Below are positions 6,224-6,466 of a stretch of DNA of 6,466 nucleotides, piece by piece. Numbering within the stretch: the stretch's first letter is position 1; the number at the start of each line of letters is the position of its first letter. The notes below the pieces were generated by a model. That model did not search any database. It saw only the letters and a list, made by a program, of their open reading frames with translations, and had not been told where the DNA came from. Source of the stretch: CAZVEV01 sp964625865 (GTDB taxonomy: Bacteria > Planctomycetota > Phycisphaerae > SM23-33); the NCBI GenBank assembly GCA_964625865.1, contig CAZVEV010000321.1, forward strand, positions 1-6,466, read 5' to 3'. Both the position numbers and the translations under genes were made by a program.

Positions 6224-6348
6224 CATTTCGCCCCCGGTGAACACACCGGGGGGTTCTCTGCGAATGCGCAGTGCTCTCGTACGCTATCGTCTCGCAGCGT
6301 ATCCGCCTTCGGACGGAACCCCCGGGTGTATTCACCCGGGGCGAAATG
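6224..6348 (+). repeat. Composite palindromic intergenic element, copy 2
   Basis: This is the second copy of the element at 1319-1445, same orientation, 53 bases after the glycosidase stop. The outer arms are ATTTCG...CGAAAT. Local hairpins are CCCCCGGTG (6231-6239)/CACCGGGGG (6244-6252) with loop AACA, and CCCCGGGTG (6320-6328)/CACCCGGGG (6333-6341) with loop TATT. Internal stems are CTGCG/CGCAG (6258-6262 with 6267-6271, loop AATG) and TACGCT/AGCGTA (6280-6285 with 6296-6301). Against copy 1, stems are largely kept while loops vary, and there is one two-base insertion (TT) after the left arm. The ends carry GCC on both sides, but copy 1 lacks a matching flank, so a target-site duplication is not established. 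Confidence 0.85.
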
Positions 6349-6466
6349 CCTGTTTGCTCGCGGTCAGGCGAGATGCCGGACCGCCTGCGATCAGATGGAG
6401 TCCCCGACCGCCGGAGATATTGTCAGAAGTTGTGGATGGCGGACGGAAAAAACGCGGCGTATCCTT

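Noticed and set aside
6224..6348. Repeat copy 2 as a recently inserted transposable element with a GCC target duplication.
   Set aside because: GCC flanks both ends of copy 2, but copy 1 has CCT and AGG at the same places. A three-base match is likely by chance, and no transposase gene is present.
6373..6466. A + strand frame from ATG 6373 that stays open to the window end (31 residues).
   Set aside because: It has no good Shine-Dalgarno, its start overlaps the conserved right flank of the repeat, and the short peptide has no recognisable motif. It could be a gene start, but the window is too short to support it.

Overview
The window is GC-rich, with long secreted proteins and moderately spaced genes. 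The combination of YwqK/MORN-like repeats with PA14, a planctomycete-looking secreted metallophosphoesterase and a GH36-like glycosidase suggests an uncultured member of the Planctomycetota or a neighbouring PVC lineage. That assignment is inferred from gene style, since there is no marker gene here.

All five supported genes lie on the + strand. (1) Position 1-1293 is the 3' part of a gene whose start is outside the window: about eleven 24-residue YwqK/MORN-like repeats followed by a PA14 domain. (2) Position 1319-1445 holds an elaborate palindromic repeat just after that stop codon. (3) A promoter with a tandem 9-bp operator-like repeat precedes a compact two-gene toxin-antitoxin module: a ribbon-helix-helix antitoxin (1535-1777) overlapping a RelE/ParE-fold toxin (1770-2048). 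(4) Eighteen bases later comes a secreted calcineurin-like phosphoesterase (2067-3635) whose metal-ligand motifs are altered. (5) A secreted GH36-like (clan GH-D) glycosidase (3715-6171) follows; it carries a small extra C-terminal beta domain behind a proline linker. (6) A second copy of the palindromic repeat (6224-6348) follows its stop codon in the same orientation, and the last ~100 bases contain no gene I can support.

The two signal-peptide enzymes probably act in the periplasm or outside the cell on complex carbohydrate or phosphorylated substrates, and the PA14 protein may be an envelope or carbohydrate-binding protein. The toxin-antitoxin pair lies directly upstream of the phosphoesterase and could be co-transcribed with it. 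The most unusual non-coding signal is the duplicated ~123-bp element. Each of its two arms is a perfect 9-bp hairpin. Between the arms, one stem position is swapped from C-G to G-C in a compensated way, which points to selection on each local hairpin and not only on arm-to-arm pairing. I see no CRISPR array, tRNA, rRNA or transposase gene.
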